Origin: Amycolatopsis acidicola
Lineage (GTDB): Bacteria > Actinomycetota > Actinomycetes > Mycobacteriales > Pseudonocardiaceae
Direction of reading: 5' to 3'
Length of the DNA: 48,319 nucleotides
NCBI RefSeq assembly: GCF_007713735.2
Contig: NZ_VMNW02000073.1
Location: 1 to 48,319, forward strand
A program made the position numbers and the translations under genes. Shown here piece after piece: positions 7,377-15,383 of this stretch. The notes under the pieces were generated by a model that was not told the origin of the DNA, did not search any database, and worked only from the letters and a program-made list of their open reading frames with translations. Each line of letters opens with the position of its first letter. The stretch's first letter is position 1.

Positions 7377-10037
7377 TCAGTCGATCGGCGGTTCGCCGGG
7401 GTCCAGCTCGATGAGGTCGCCGTCGGCCAGCAGCTCCTCGATCGACGCGGGCAGCAGGTACGCCGCGCCGCCGCCGGGCTGGTTGAACCATGGGATGGCC
7501 ACACCGGCCAGCGCCTCCAGCGGCCGCTGCACCCGGTACACGTGGTACGGGCGGCCGACCCACTCCGGCACCAGCGAACGCTCCTCGAACGGGGTGCCCG
7601 CCGCGTACGTCAGGTTTCCGTTCGGGTTGCCGAACCTGTCCAGCTCGGATCCCGGCGGCAGCTCGCGCATTTCCTTGCCACGGAACAGGGTCAGCGGCGG
7701 TTCGCCGGGCAGCGGCTCGACCGGCCAGTTCTGGTTGCTGCCACCACTGCCGCCGCCGTTGTTCTGCTGCGCGGCCGGGGCCGCCGCGGCGCGCGCCGGC
7801 TCCCTGCGGGGCGGAGTGGGCGGCGGCGCGGCAGGAGGTTCACGACGCGCGGCCGGCGGCGCGACCGGGGCAGCCAGCATGGTCTGCGAGCCGTCGATGT
7901 CCACCGATGTCTCTTCGAGGGCGTCGGCCAGCGAACGCGACGCCTCGGGCGTCGGCCGGACAGGCAGCTCGGGCGCGGCCTCCTCGGACCGGGCCGCGTC
8001 GGCGCGGCCGGGCTCCCAGTTCTGGCCCTCGCCGCGGGGCGGGCCTTCCGAGCGCGCCGGGGCTTCCCAGTTCTCCCGCTGGCTTTCGGAGCGTGCCGGG
8101 GCTTCCCAGTTTTCGCGCTGGCCTTCCGGCCGCGCCGGGCTTTCCCAGTTCTCGCGCGGAACTTCCGTGCGGCCCTGTGCGGCTTCCCAGGCTTCGCGGG
8201 GCACATCGCCACGGGACTCACGGCCTGGTTCCCAGCCGTCCGAATGCGCGGCGGCGGGCTCCCAGTTCTCACGCGAGGAGTCGGCGCGGTTCTCGCGGCC
8301 CGGCTCCCAGCCCTCGCGACCGGCGTCGCGGCCTCGGCCGCCTTCCCAGCTCTCGCGGGCAACGTCGGCGCGGGTGGCTCCGCCTTCCCAGCCCTCGCGC
8401 GAGCCGCGGGGTTCCCGCACCGGTTCCCAGCTCTCCCGGCCGGGCTCCGAGATGTTCTCCCGCGTCGACTCGCCGTGACCGCCCTCGGCCCACGCTTCGC
8501 GCGGGATGTCGGTGCGGCTCTCGCGGGCCTTGTCGGCGCTCGGGCCGCCGATCACCGGCGCCGTCTCGCCCATCGCGTCCCGCTCCAGCAGGCCGGGCTC
8601 GGCCGCGGCGTCCCGGCCGCGCTGGTCCAGCAGGACCTTGCCGAGCATGAACGCGGCCGCGTCCTCGGCATCACCGAAGACCGCCGGATTGCTGAGTTCC
8701 TTGTCGTACCAGCCGACCCGCCAGCCCGACTCGACCTGCTCGACGCTCCAGCCGTACTCGGCGGGCTCGCCGATCCGGTACCGGGACTCGGGCACGCCGA
8801 GGTCGCTCAGCCTGCTCCGCAGGTTCTCGATCGCGGGCTCAGTCGGCTTCGGCGCGGGCGCGGGGGCCGAAGGAACGGGCGTCGGCGCGGCCGCGGACTG
8901 AGGCGGCGCGACCGGCGGCACCAGCCGTGTGGACGGGGCCGCCTTGGGCTCCGGCTGCACCGGCTCGGGCTCCGGTTCCGGCTCCGCGGGCACGGGCGGC
9001 TGCACCATCGTGGGCGGGCCGTCGTCGTCGAGGTCGAGCGCGGGTGTGAACGTGGTGGGCTGCTCCACGTCCATCGCGCCGGGGTGCGGCTCGGGCTCGA
9101 CGGCGTGCTCGGGCTCTTCGGCCACCGGCTCGGGCTCCGGCTGCGGAGGAATCGGCGGGGGCGGCGGCGCCTGCTCCTGCATCGGACGCGGACCGCGCGG
9201 AGGGCCGGGCGGCTGGTTGCCCCGGCTCAGGTGCGCGCCCGCGGCCTGCACCGTCTGCTCGGACACCTCCGGCACCCGGAACCCGGCGGACTCGATGTGC
9301 GAGGCCAGCTCCGCCTCGGGGGCGATGCCGTACTCCTGCAAGTAGAAATTGACCGCGGCAGGCCAGATCCAGGTGCCGTCCGTGTGGAACGCCACGGGCA
9401 CCTTCGGCGTGGGCGGGGACGCCAGCCTGTCCAGGTCGAGGCCACGCTCGGAGCGCACGACGGGCGCGGAGTTCAGGTACTCCAGCATCCGGTCGGCCTC
9501 GTCGTGGTCGAGCTCGGGGCGGTTGAGCACCGGACGGCCGTCGGGGCCCTGGCCGTCGAAGATGCGGGCGATGCGGAAGCGGGGGCCGGGCTGCTCCGGG
9601 CCGAGGCCGGACATCCGGCGCATCAGCCACTCCGGGATGTTCTCCTCGGAGCGCGGGAACATCCGCAGCTCGTCGGCATACGCCTGTGGCGGGGGCTGCA
9701 GGTCCCAGCGCGGCTCGTCGCGGTCGTACTCGAGGTTGTAGCTCGATGGGTGATCAAGCTGGTAGCGGGCGTTGAACCAGGTGCCGCGGCCCTCGCGGTA
9801 CATGCCGCCGCGCAGTCTGCCGAAGAGCGTCGCGATGTCGTGCGTGGCCATCCACTCCGAGACGCTGCCGTCCTCGTTCAGCACCTCCCCGGTCAGCTCG
9901 TGGTAACGGCCGACGGCGCGGTACTGGGCGGTCACCCGCCGCCAGTCACGTGGAGCCGCCCGCAGCAGGGCGAGTCCGATCTGCTTGACCAGAGTGTCCT
10001 GCTCGGTTGCGTTCAGCTGGGTCGTCGCTTGGGCCAC
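7377..10037 (-). CDS. multidomain protein with C-terminal TNT (NAD glycohydrolase) domain
   Basis: About 886 residues. Residues 1-270 form a conserved-looking region with many aromatics. Residues 275-400 are Pro/Glu-rich. Residues 405-475 form a small domain (ENLRSRLSDLGVPESRYRIG). Residues 510-676 carry about a dozen RE-x-WE repeats. Residues 783-880 are a TNT domain with GTPFEERSL, YHVYRV and PWFNQPGGG. In M. tuberculosis CpnT this domain hydrolyses NAD+. H833 and Q854 here sit where its essential His and Gln lie (my alignment by eye). No signal peptide or membrane segment is seen and no immunity gene is recognisable nearby. GTG 10037 is used; TTG 10040 is possible. Confidence 0.85.
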   Translation of the reverse strand: MAQATTQLNATEQDTLVKQIGLALLRAAPRDWRRVTAQYRAVGRYHELTGEVLNEDGSVSEWMATHDIATLFGRLRGGMYREGRGTWFNARYQLDHPSSYNLEYDRDEPRWDLQPPPQAYADELRMFPRSEENIPEWLMRRMSGLGPEQPGPRFRIARIFDGQGPDGRPVLNRPELDHDEADRMLEYLNSAPVVRSERGLDLDRLASPPTPKVPVAFHTDGTWIWPAAVNFYLQEYGIAPEAELASHIESAGFRVPEVSEQTVQAAGAHLSRGNQPPGPPRGPRPMQEQAPPPPPIPPQPEPEPVAEEPEHAVEPEPHPGAMDVEQPTTFTPALDLDDDGPPTMVQPPVPAEPEPEPEPVQPEPKAAPSTRLVPPVAPPQSAAAPTPVPSAPAPAPKPTEPAIENLRSRLSDLGVPESRYRIGEPAEYGWSVEQVESGWRVGWYDKELSNPAVFGDAEDAAAFMLGKVLLDQRGRDAAAEPGLLERDAMGETAPVIGGPSADKARESRTDIPREAWAEGGHGESTRENISEPGRESWEPVREPRGSREGWEGGATRADVARESWEGGRGRDAGREGWEPGRENRADSSRENWEPAAAHSDGWEPGRESRGDVPREAWEAAQGRTEVPRENWESPARPEGQRENWEAPARSESQRENWEAPARSEGPPRGEGQNWEPGRADAARSEEAAPELPVRPTPEASRSLADALEETSVDIDGSQTMLAAPVAPPAARREPPAAPPPTPPRREPARAAAAPAAQQNNGGGSGGSNQNWPVEPLPGEPPLTLFRGKEMRELPPGSELDRFGNPNGNLTYAAGTPFEERSLVPEWVGRPYHVYRVQRPLEALAGVAIPWFNQPGGGAAYLLPASIEELLADGDLIELDPGEPPID
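8010..8501 (-). repeat. coding repeat region encoding RE-x-WE motifs
   Basis: Inside the TNT-domain gene, residues about 514-676 contain a dozen copies of R-E-[NSGA]-W-E separated by 5-15 residues rich in Gly, Pro, Ala and Arg. The tightest copies read RENWEAPARSESQRENWEAP. The DNA shows matching runs around TTCCCAGTTCTC on the plus strand. It looks like an expanded, disordered, charged-aromatic linker between the N-terminal half and the TNT domain. Confidence 0.85.
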
Positions 10038-10175
10038 CAAACCATTTTGACTGGTGACTCTGACGAATGCACACCACCCGCACCATTACGCCCATTGACC
10101 TGTGTTTATGCCACCTGTGAGGTACGGAGCGTCTAGCTGAAGCTACGCAAAGTGGCCTCTGTCAGAATGGTTCTC

Positions 10176-11033
10176 GTGACGGCGACGGTTCTCGACGGCA
10201 AAGCGACCAAGGACGCCATCTACGCCGAGCTGAAGCCGCGGGTAGCGGCGCTCGCGGAGCAGGGCGTGACACCCGGGCTGGGCACGGTGCTGGTCGGTGA
10301 CGATCCCGGTTCCCATTCCTATGTGCGGATGAAGCACGCGGACAGCGCGAAGGTCGGGGTCAATTCCATTCGGCGTGATCTTCCCGCCGATATCAGCCAG
10401 GACAAACTCGAAGCGGTCGTCGAGGAGCTGAATGCGGATCCCGCCTGCCACGGCTACATCGTGCAGCTGCCGCTGCCGAAGCACCTGGACACCGGCCGGA
10501 TCCTGGAGCGCATCGCGCCGGAGAAGGACGCCGACGGGCTGGCCCCGATCAGCCTCGGCAGGCTGGTGCTGAACCAGCCCGGCCCGCTGCCCTGCACCCC
10601 GTTCGGCATCGTCGAACTGCTGCGCAGGCACGACGTCCCGATCGCCGGCGCGAACGTGACCGTGGTCGGCCGCGGCATCACCGTCGGCCGCACGCTGGGC
10701 CTGCTGCTGACCCGCCGCAGCGAGAACGCCACCGTCACGCTGTGCCACACCGGAACCCGTGACCTGGCCGCCGAAGTGCGCCGGGCCGACATCGTCGTGG
10801 CCGCCGCCGGCGTGCCCGGCGTGATCACCCCGGACATGGTCAAGCCCGGCGCGGCGGTGCTCGACGTCGGTGTTTCGCACGTCGACGGGAAGCTGACCGG
10901 GGACGTGGCGCCCGGGGTCGAGGAGGTCGCGGGCTGGCTTTCGCCGAACCCCGGCGGGGTCGGGCCGATGACCAGGGCGATGCTCGTCACCAACGTCGTC
11001 GAAGCGGCAGAACGTGTCGTCGCCGCGCGGTAG
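10176..11033 (+). CDS. folD: bifunctional methylenetetrahydrofolate dehydrogenase/cyclohydrolase FolD
   Basis: 285 residues, normal for FolD. It interconverts 5,10-methylene-, methenyl- and 10-formyl-tetrahydrofolate with NADP, in the cytosol. Visible motifs are SHSYVRMKHADSAKVG (catalytic Tyr and Lys), VQLPLPKHLD, PCTPFGIVELL and the dinucleotide loop VVGRGITVGRTLGLLL. GTG 10176 gives VTATVLDGKATKD, the usual FolD beginning; GTG 10152 and ATG 10167 lie in frame upstream. The DUF3017 gene overlaps its 3' end, a pairing common in actinobacteria. Confidence 0.96.
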   Translation: MTATVLDGKATKDAIYAELKPRVAALAEQGVTPGLGTVLVGDDPGSHSYVRMKHADSAKVGVNSIRRDLPADISQDKLEAVVEELNADPACHGYIVQLPLPKHLDTGRILERIAPEKDADGLAPISLGRLVLNQPGPLPCTPFGIVELLRRHDVPIAGANVTVVGRGITVGRTLGLLLTRRSENATVTLCHTGTRDLAAEVRRADIVVAAAGVPGVITPDMVKPGAAVLDVGVSHVDGKLTGDVAPGVEEVAGWLSPNPGGVGPMTRAMLVTNVVEAAERVVAAR

Positions 11034-11313
11034 CCGCCGTCCGGCGATGCTGGAGCAGGTGCCGTTCGCGATCGTGCTCCTGCTGGTGGCCGTCGCCGGG
11101 CTCCGGATCTGGCAGTACCACTGGCGCCAGGGCGCGGTGATCGTCGCCGCCGCGCTGCTGGTGGCCGCCATTTTCCGCGGTGTCCTGCCGGGCGTCCGGG
11201 CCGGCCTGCTGGCCGTCCGCGGCCGCCCGGTGGACGTGCTGACCTACTCCGGGCTCGCGGTTTTGTTGCTGTTCCTGGCTTTCACGATCACCAACGGCCC
11301 GTTCGGCAGCTGA
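11014..11313 (+). CDS. DUF3017 small membrane protein
   Basis: 99 residues with three predicted membrane helices (residues about 14-29, 38-55 and 76-94). It starts at GTG 11014, twenty bases inside folD, so it should be translationally coupled. A DUF3017 protein directly after folD is a standard actinobacterial arrangement. Function unknown. Its stop codon is separated by one base from the stop of the convergent MFS gene, with no terminator hairpin visible. Confidence 0.85.
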   Translation: MSSPRGSRRPAMLEQVPFAIVLLLVAVAGLRIWQYHWRQGAVIVAAALLVAAIFRGVLPGVRAGLLAVRGRPVDVLTYSGLAVLLLFLAFTITNGPFGS

Positions 11314-11314
11314 C

Positions 11315-12484
11315 TCACGCCTCGGCCAGCGCCATCGGCGCCTCGCGCCGGTCGAGCACGCCGGACACGGTGGCGATGGACAGCCCGAGCACGGACAGCA
11401 CGGCGCCGACCAGGTTCGGCGCGACGAGGCCGAACCCGCCCGCGACGACCAGGCCGCCGAGGTAGGCGCCGATCGAGTTGGCGACGTTGAACGCCGACTG
11501 CACCGCCGCCGAGACGAGCGACGGGGTGCCGCCCGCCTTCTGCATGATCCGGGTCTGCATCATCGGGCCGATCATGAACCCGGCCACGCCGACCGCGAAG
11601 ATCGTGACCGCCGCGCCGATCTTGCTGTGCGCGGTGAGCGTGAAGATCGCGAGCACGGCCGCCAGCGCGAACAGCGCGACGTACAGGCTCGGCATCAGGG
11701 CCTTGTCGGCGAGCCTGCCGCCGAGCAGGTTGCCGACCGTCATGCCGACACCCGCGAGCGCCAGCAGCAGCGTGACGCTGTGCGGGGCGTAGCCCGCGAC
11801 GTCGGTCAGCATCGGCGTCACGTAGGACAGCGAGGCGAACACCCCGCCCATCCCGACGGTCACGATCGCCAGCGCGAACCACACCTGTGGCCGCTTGAAG
11901 GCGCCGAGCTCGCCGCGCAGCGAAGCCTGTTCCGGTTTTCCTTGGTGTGGCACCAGTTTCGCGATCGCCGCGATGGCGAGCACGCCGATCAGCGCGACCA
12001 CGCCGAAGGTCGCGCGCCAGCCGACCTGCTGACCGAGCAGGGTGCCCAGCGGCACGCCCACCACGTTCGCCAGCGTCAGCCCGAGGAACATCATCGACAC
12101 GGCCTTGGCCCGGTTGCCCGGCGTGACGAGGCTGGAGGCGACCACCGCGCCCGCCCCGAAGAACGCCCCGTGCGGGAGGCCGGCCAGGAAGCGGAAGAGC
12201 ACGCCGAACTGCTGGTTCGGCGAGAGGGCGAACAGCACGTTGCCCAAGGTGAACAGGGCCATCATGGCCAGCAACATGGTCTTGCGGGGCAGCCGCACGG
12301 CGAGTGCGGTCAGCGTCGGTGCCCCGACGACGACGCCGAGCGCGTACCCGGTGATGAGAAAGCCCGCGGCCGGGATGGAGATCCCGAAGTCCGCCGCGGC
12401 CTGGGGGAGCACACCCATCATGACGAACTCGGTGGTGCCGATTCCGAAAGCACCGATGGCCAGCGCGAGCAACGCGATGGGCAC
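11315..12484 (-). CDS. MFS transporter, DHA1 (AraJ-like) drug/sugar exporter
   Basis: 389 residues with about twelve membrane helices. The first helix carries IGAFGIGTTEFVMMGVLP, typical of the AraJ/YdhP/arabinose-efflux branch of the DHA1 family. LAVRLPRKTMLL is the cytoplasmic loop 2-3 motif and RFLAGLPHGAFFG the helix-4/5 region. Such proteins are proton-driven exporters of drugs or sugars; the substrate cannot be told from sequence. The GTG start has a good GGAGAGGAGAA site. A hairpin lies 43-77 bases upstream. Confidence 0.88.
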   Translation of the reverse strand: MPIALLALAIGAFGIGTTEFVMMGVLPQAAADFGISIPAAGFLITGYALGVVVGAPTLTALAVRLPRKTMLLAMMALFTLGNVLFALSPNQQFGVLFRFLAGLPHGAFFGAGAVVASSLVTPGNRAKAVSMMFLGLTLANVVGVPLGTLLGQQVGWRATFGVVALIGVLAIAAIAKLVPHQGKPEQASLRGELGAFKRPQVWFALAIVTVGMGGVFASLSYVTPMLTDVAGYAPHSVTLLLALAGVGMTVGNLLGGRLADKALMPSLYVALFALAAVLAIFTLTAHSKIGAAVTIFAVGVAGFMIGPMMQTRIMQKAGGTPSLVSAAVQSAFNVANSIGAYLGGLVVAGGFGLVAPNLVGAVLSVLGLSIATVSGVLDRREAPMALAEA

Positions 12485-12526
12485 GGTTCTCCTCTCCTGG
12501 ATCGATCAAGGGCGGGCGCACGAATA

Positions 12527-12561
12527 AGGACAGCCAAGTTCTTGGCGACCTCGGCTGTCCT
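12527..12561 (-). promoter_or_regulatory. hairpin in the leader of the MFS gene
   Basis: On the minus strand AGGACAGCC and GGCTGTCCT form a 9-bp stem around a 17-base interior, which itself contains the palindrome CCAAGAACTTGG overlapping one arm. It is followed by TTATTCG rather than a U tract. It could be an operator, a leader attenuator, or a weak terminator for the upstream DUF1918 gene. Confidence 0.4.
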
Positions 12562-12649
12562 GACGTCAATTTTCAACCGGCCGCGGCCAGGCTGTCATCC
12601 CGCCGCCGGGGTGATGATCCCCACGTAACGCCGCTGCTGGGAGATCGGT

Positions 12650-12838
12650 TCAGTGGTGCCGGGAGTAGACCTCACAGTCGCTGCCAGGGAACACCAGGCC
12701 TTCGTGCCCGTCGGTGAACCTGACCAGGTACGGCGGCTTCCCTTCGGTGCCGCGGACCTCGATGATCTCGCCCTGCTGCTCGCCGGATCCGACAGTGCGG
12801 CCGTGCACCCGGATCCGGTCTCCCACGGTTGCTCGCAT
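12650..12838 (-). CDS. DUF1918 domain protein
   Basis: A 62-residue protein starting MRATVGDRIRVHGRTVG and containing GEIIEVRGTEGKPPYLVRFTDGH, the signature of the DUF1918 family. These are small SH3-like beta-barrel proteins common in actinobacteria; their role is unknown. ATG 12838 is preceded by a good GGAGGTGA site. A longer in-frame extension upstream to 12916 is rejected because the family begins at this methionine. It is divergent from asnB, with 116 bases between. Confidence 0.85.
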   Translation of the reverse strand: MRATVGDRIRVHGRTVGSGEQQGEIIEVRGTEGKPPYLVRFTDGHEGLVFPGSDCEVYSRHH

Positions 12839-12954
12839 AGCCGTCACCTCCGCCGCAATCAGCGTAGTTGTGACCAATCCCCGAGTCGAGAGCCGGGCGA
12901 ATCGCTGAAAAAGCAACTAATATGAATTGTCGATCAAGGAGGTGTCCACGCATC

Positions 12955-14457
12955 GTGTGTGGAATCGTCGCCGCGGTTGGCGAGATCGACGTCCAGCTCT
13001 GCCGGAACATGTTGGCCAGGATCAAACATCGAGGGCCCGATGACACCGGGGAGATCCGCAGGGGAAACGTATGGCTGGGTCACCAGCGACTGTCCATTAT
13101 GGACGTCGATGGTGGGAGTCAGCCGATGACCGACACCGAGGAAAAGACCTATCTCGTCGCCAATGGCGAGATCTACAACCATCGGCACATCCGCGAGGAC
13201 CTCGGGCACGAGCTCTTCGAAACGGGATCGGACAGCGAGGCGGCGCTGCACGCGCTGATCGTCGACGGCCCGGTGGGATTGGCGCGGCTGCGCGGAATGT
13301 TCGCGCTCGCGTTCATGACCGCGGACGGCGAATTCCTCGTCGCCCGTGATTCCCTCGGCGTGAAGCCGCTCTACTGGGTCCGCCGGGACGACGTGACGCT
13401 GTTCGCCAGCGAGCTGCGCGCGTTCGAGCCCGCCGACCGGCCGCTGGTGGAAAGTTTCCCGCCGGGGCACTGCTGGACCCCGAACGGCGGGCTGGTCCGC
13501 TTCGCCGACGCTGTCCCGGCGCGAGTCCGGCCGGCGCGGCGCGCCGAGCAGCCGGGTGTCTGGGACGAGGCGCTCGTGAAGTCCGTGCGGGAGGCCGTCG
13601 TCACGGCGGTCGAGAACCGGATGATGAGCGATGTCGGGATCGGCGTTTTCCTTTCCGGTGGACTGGATTCGGCGATCGTCGCGGCTGTCGCGGCGGAGTA
13701 CGCGAAGCGCCACGACCAGCCGCTGCCCACGTTCGCGGTGGGCGCGCCGGGCAGTTCGGACCTCGCGGCGGCGCGGGTCGTCGCCGAGTACCTGGGCACC
13801 GAGCACCACGAGATCGTGATGACCAAGGAGGCCGCGCAGGCCGCGCTGCCGAAGGCGGTCCGGGCGATCGAGCACTACGACCCGTCGCTCGTGCGCAGCT
13901 CCGTGCCGAACCTGCTGCTGGCCGAGTACGCGGCGAAGCGGGTGCACGCGGTCCTGACCGGCGAGGGCGCGGACGAGTTGTTCGCCGGCTACTCGTACTA
14001 CCACGAGGCGCCGTTCACCGATCCCGACGCGCTGCAGGCCGAGCTCGTGCGGACCGTCGAGGAGCTGCATCACCTGAACCTGCAGCGCTGCGACCGGACG
14101 ACGATGGCGTTCGGGATGGAGGCGCGGGTGCCGTTCCTCGATCGCGACGTGATCGAGCTGGCGTTGTCGATCCCGCCGGAGCACAAGATGCTCGCGCCCG
14201 GCCGGGTGGAGAAGCAGTTGTTGCGCGACGCGTTCGAGGGCTGGGTTCCGGACGAGATCCTGAACCGCGGCAAGGAACAGTTCGGCGACGGCTCCGGCGC
14301 GAAGGACGTGCTGGAGGCTGCCGTGCGCACTTCGCCCGACCTGCCCGAGGGCATTTCGCTGCGCTCGGACGAGGAGGCGGGCTTCTACTCGATCTGGCAC
14401 TCGTCGTTCGAGGGGATCCGGCCGGAAACCACGCTCGGCCACTTCGCCACCACGTGA
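12955..14457 (+). CDS. asnB: asparagine synthase (glutamine-hydrolysing), AsnB family
   Basis: 500 residues. It starts at GTG 12955 so that Cys2 becomes the N-terminal nucleophile of the glutaminase domain (CGIVAAVGEID, RGPDD, ANGEIYNH). AGGAGGTG lies ten bases upstream. Residues from about 210 form the synthetase domain, with the PPi loop SGGLDS at 234-239 and GEGADELFAGY. The likely reaction is ATP-dependent amidation of aspartate using glutamine. At 500 residues it is shorter than E. coli AsnB (about 554), so another amidation substrate is possible. It stands alone, with no biosynthetic gene cluster around it. Confidence 0.88.
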   Translation: MCGIVAAVGEIDVQLCRNMLARIKHRGPDDTGEIRRGNVWLGHQRLSIMDVDGGSQPMTDTEEKTYLVANGEIYNHRHIREDLGHELFETGSDSEAALHALIVDGPVGLARLRGMFALAFMTADGEFLVARDSLGVKPLYWVRRDDVTLFASELRAFEPADRPLVESFPPGHCWTPNGGLVRFADAVPARVRPARRAEQPGVWDEALVKSVREAVVTAVENRMMSDVGIGVFLSGGLDSAIVAAVAAEYAKRHDQPLPTFAVGAPGSSDLAAARVVAEYLGTEHHEIVMTKEAAQAALPKAVRAIEHYDPSLVRSSVPNLLLAEYAAKRVHAVLTGEGADELFAGYSYYHEAPFTDPDALQAELVRTVEELHHLNLQRCDRTTMAFGMEARVPFLDRDVIELALSIPPEHKMLAPGRVEKQLLRDAFEGWVPDEILNRGKEQFGDGSGAKDVLEAAVRTSPDLPEGISLRSDEEAGFYSIWHSSFEGIRPETTLGHFATT

Positions 14458-14463
14458 CCCGGC

Positions 14464-14500
14464 GGCCGTCGCGGAGGCCTACTTGGCTTTCGCGACGGCC
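14464..14500. terminator. possible terminator hairpin between convergent asnB and the HhH-GPD gene
   Basis: GGCCGTCGCG (14464-14473) and CGCGACGGCC (14491-14500) form a perfect 10-bp stem with a 17-base loop. It overlaps the last codons of the minus-strand repair gene and lacks a U tract, so its role as terminator is only suggested by position. Confidence 0.4.
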
Positions 14501-15054
14501 TTCGCGGCCTTCTTGAACGCGCGGACCTCGGCCAGCGACTCGGCGCTCGTCACGTCGGCGATGGACCGGTGCGAACCCTCCTCGCCGTACGCGCCCGCCG
14601 CCTCGCGCCAGCCCTCGGGTGTCACGCCGAGCTGTTTTCCGAGCAGCGCAACGAAAATCCGGGCCTTCTGGTCGCCGTATCCCGGCAGTGCCTTGACCCG
14701 CTTCAGTATTTCCTTGCCGTCCGGCTTGCCCTGCTTCCAGATCCGGTCGGCCTTGCCGTCGTAGTGCTCGATGATGAACTGCGCCAAAGCGTGCACGCGG
14801 CGGCCCATCGACCCTCCGTAGCGGTGGATCGCGGGCGGCTGCACACACAGCTCGACGAACTCGTCGACCGGGGTCTCGGCGATCTTGGTGATGCTGAACC
14901 CGTCCATCCGGTCGGCGATCTTCTGCGGCCCGGCGAAGGCGTGCTCCATCGGAAACTGCTGATCGAGGAGGAGCCCGGTCAGCAGCGCGAAGGGGTCGGA
15001 GCTCAGCAGCCGGTCGGCCGAGGCATTGCCGGTGAAGTGCAGTGCTTTGGGCAT
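14479..15054 (-). CDS. HhH-GPD-type base excision DNA repair protein
   Basis: 191 residues. FALLTGLLLDQQFPMEHAFAGP near the N-terminus and LPGYGDQKARIF (about 123-134, the helix-hairpin-helix) match the actinobacterial HhH-GPD repair family, which are monofunctional glycosylase-like proteins. A Lys/Ala-rich tail ends the protein (KKAAKAVAKAK). The lesion it recognises is not known. ATG 15054 is used; ATG 15066 (MLRAMPKAL) is an alternative. The frame stays open far upstream through the repeat locus and LLM gene, which is a high-GC artefact. Confidence 0.85.
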   Translation of the reverse strand: MPKALHFTGNASADRLLSSDPFALLTGLLLDQQFPMEHAFAGPQKIADRMDGFSITKIAETPVDEFVELCVQPPAIHRYGGSMGRRVHALAQFIIEHYDGKADRIWKQGKPDGKEILKRVKALPGYGDQKARIFVALLGKQLGVTPEGWREAAGAYGEEGSHRSIADVTSAESLAEVRAFKKAAKAVAKAK

Positions 15055-15123
15055 AGCCCTCAGCATCTCACGGCTGAGCAGCGGCTTCGACCCGTGCCGC
15101 CCTCGCCCCGCGCCGCCTCCGCC

Positions 15124-15246
15124 GTGTTTGCCCCTCCCGTTCACGTGTTTGCCGCTCCGGTACGCGTGTTGGCCGGTGCGGTCGGTGTGTTGGCCCGTGC
15201 CGGGCGTGTGTTGGCTCGCCGGGGTGTGTGGGTGGCGGCCGGTTGA
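15124..15246 (+). repeat. 21-bp tandem repeat array, plus orientation (locus A, left half)
   Basis: Units start at 15124, 15145, 15166, 15187, 15208 and about 15226. The first four steps are exactly 21 bases and the fifth is 18. Each unit begins GTGTTTGCC or GTGTTGGCC, followed by a GC-rich half such as GCTCCGGTACGC. There are no spacers, so this is a tandem repeat and not a CRISPR. It lies in the 329-base gap between two minus-strand genes. Confidence 0.88.
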
Positions 15247-15254
15247 AGCCATGG

Positions 15255-15359
15255 GAACGGGAAAGGCCACCACATGCCGACGGGAGTGGCCAACACGTGG
15301 ACGGGAGCGGCCAACGCGTGGACGGGAGCGGCCAACGCGTGGACGGGAGCGGCCAACAC
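15255..15359 (-). repeat. 21-bp tandem repeat array, minus orientation (locus A, right half)
   Basis: Five 21-base units on the minus strand (15339-15359, 15318-15338, 15297-15317, 15276-15296, 15255-15275). The first three are nearly identical and read GTGTTGGCCGCTCCCGT plus CCAC; the fourth differs slightly and the fifth is degenerate. The array begins 24 bases after the stop of the minus-strand LLM gene. With the plus-oriented half it forms a large imperfect inverted repeat centred near 15250. Together with flanking GC-rich sequence these arrays fill the gap 15055-15383. Confidence 0.9.
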
Positions 15360-15383
15360 GCGGTGCCGACCGCGCCGCTCGCG

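Noticed and set aside
7542..10136. An 864-codon plus-strand frame opposite the TNT gene
   Set aside because: The minus strand encodes clear TNT motifs and sensible domains; the plus frame is Arg/Gly/Leu-rich shadow sequence.
12955..14457. AsnB as part of a natural-product gene cluster
   Set aside because: No NRPS, PKS or tailoring genes lie nearby; neighbours are housekeeping and repair genes.
15255..15359. Possible CRISPR array
   Set aside because: Repeats are 21 bases and directly abutting with no spacers, and no cas gene is nearby.
15141..15359. Small heptad-repeat protein encoded by the 21-bp repeat
   Set aside because: The related array at 48103-48284 has unit lengths of 17, 19, 20 and 23 bases, which would break any frame. 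Sequence composition also does not resemble neighbouring genes.
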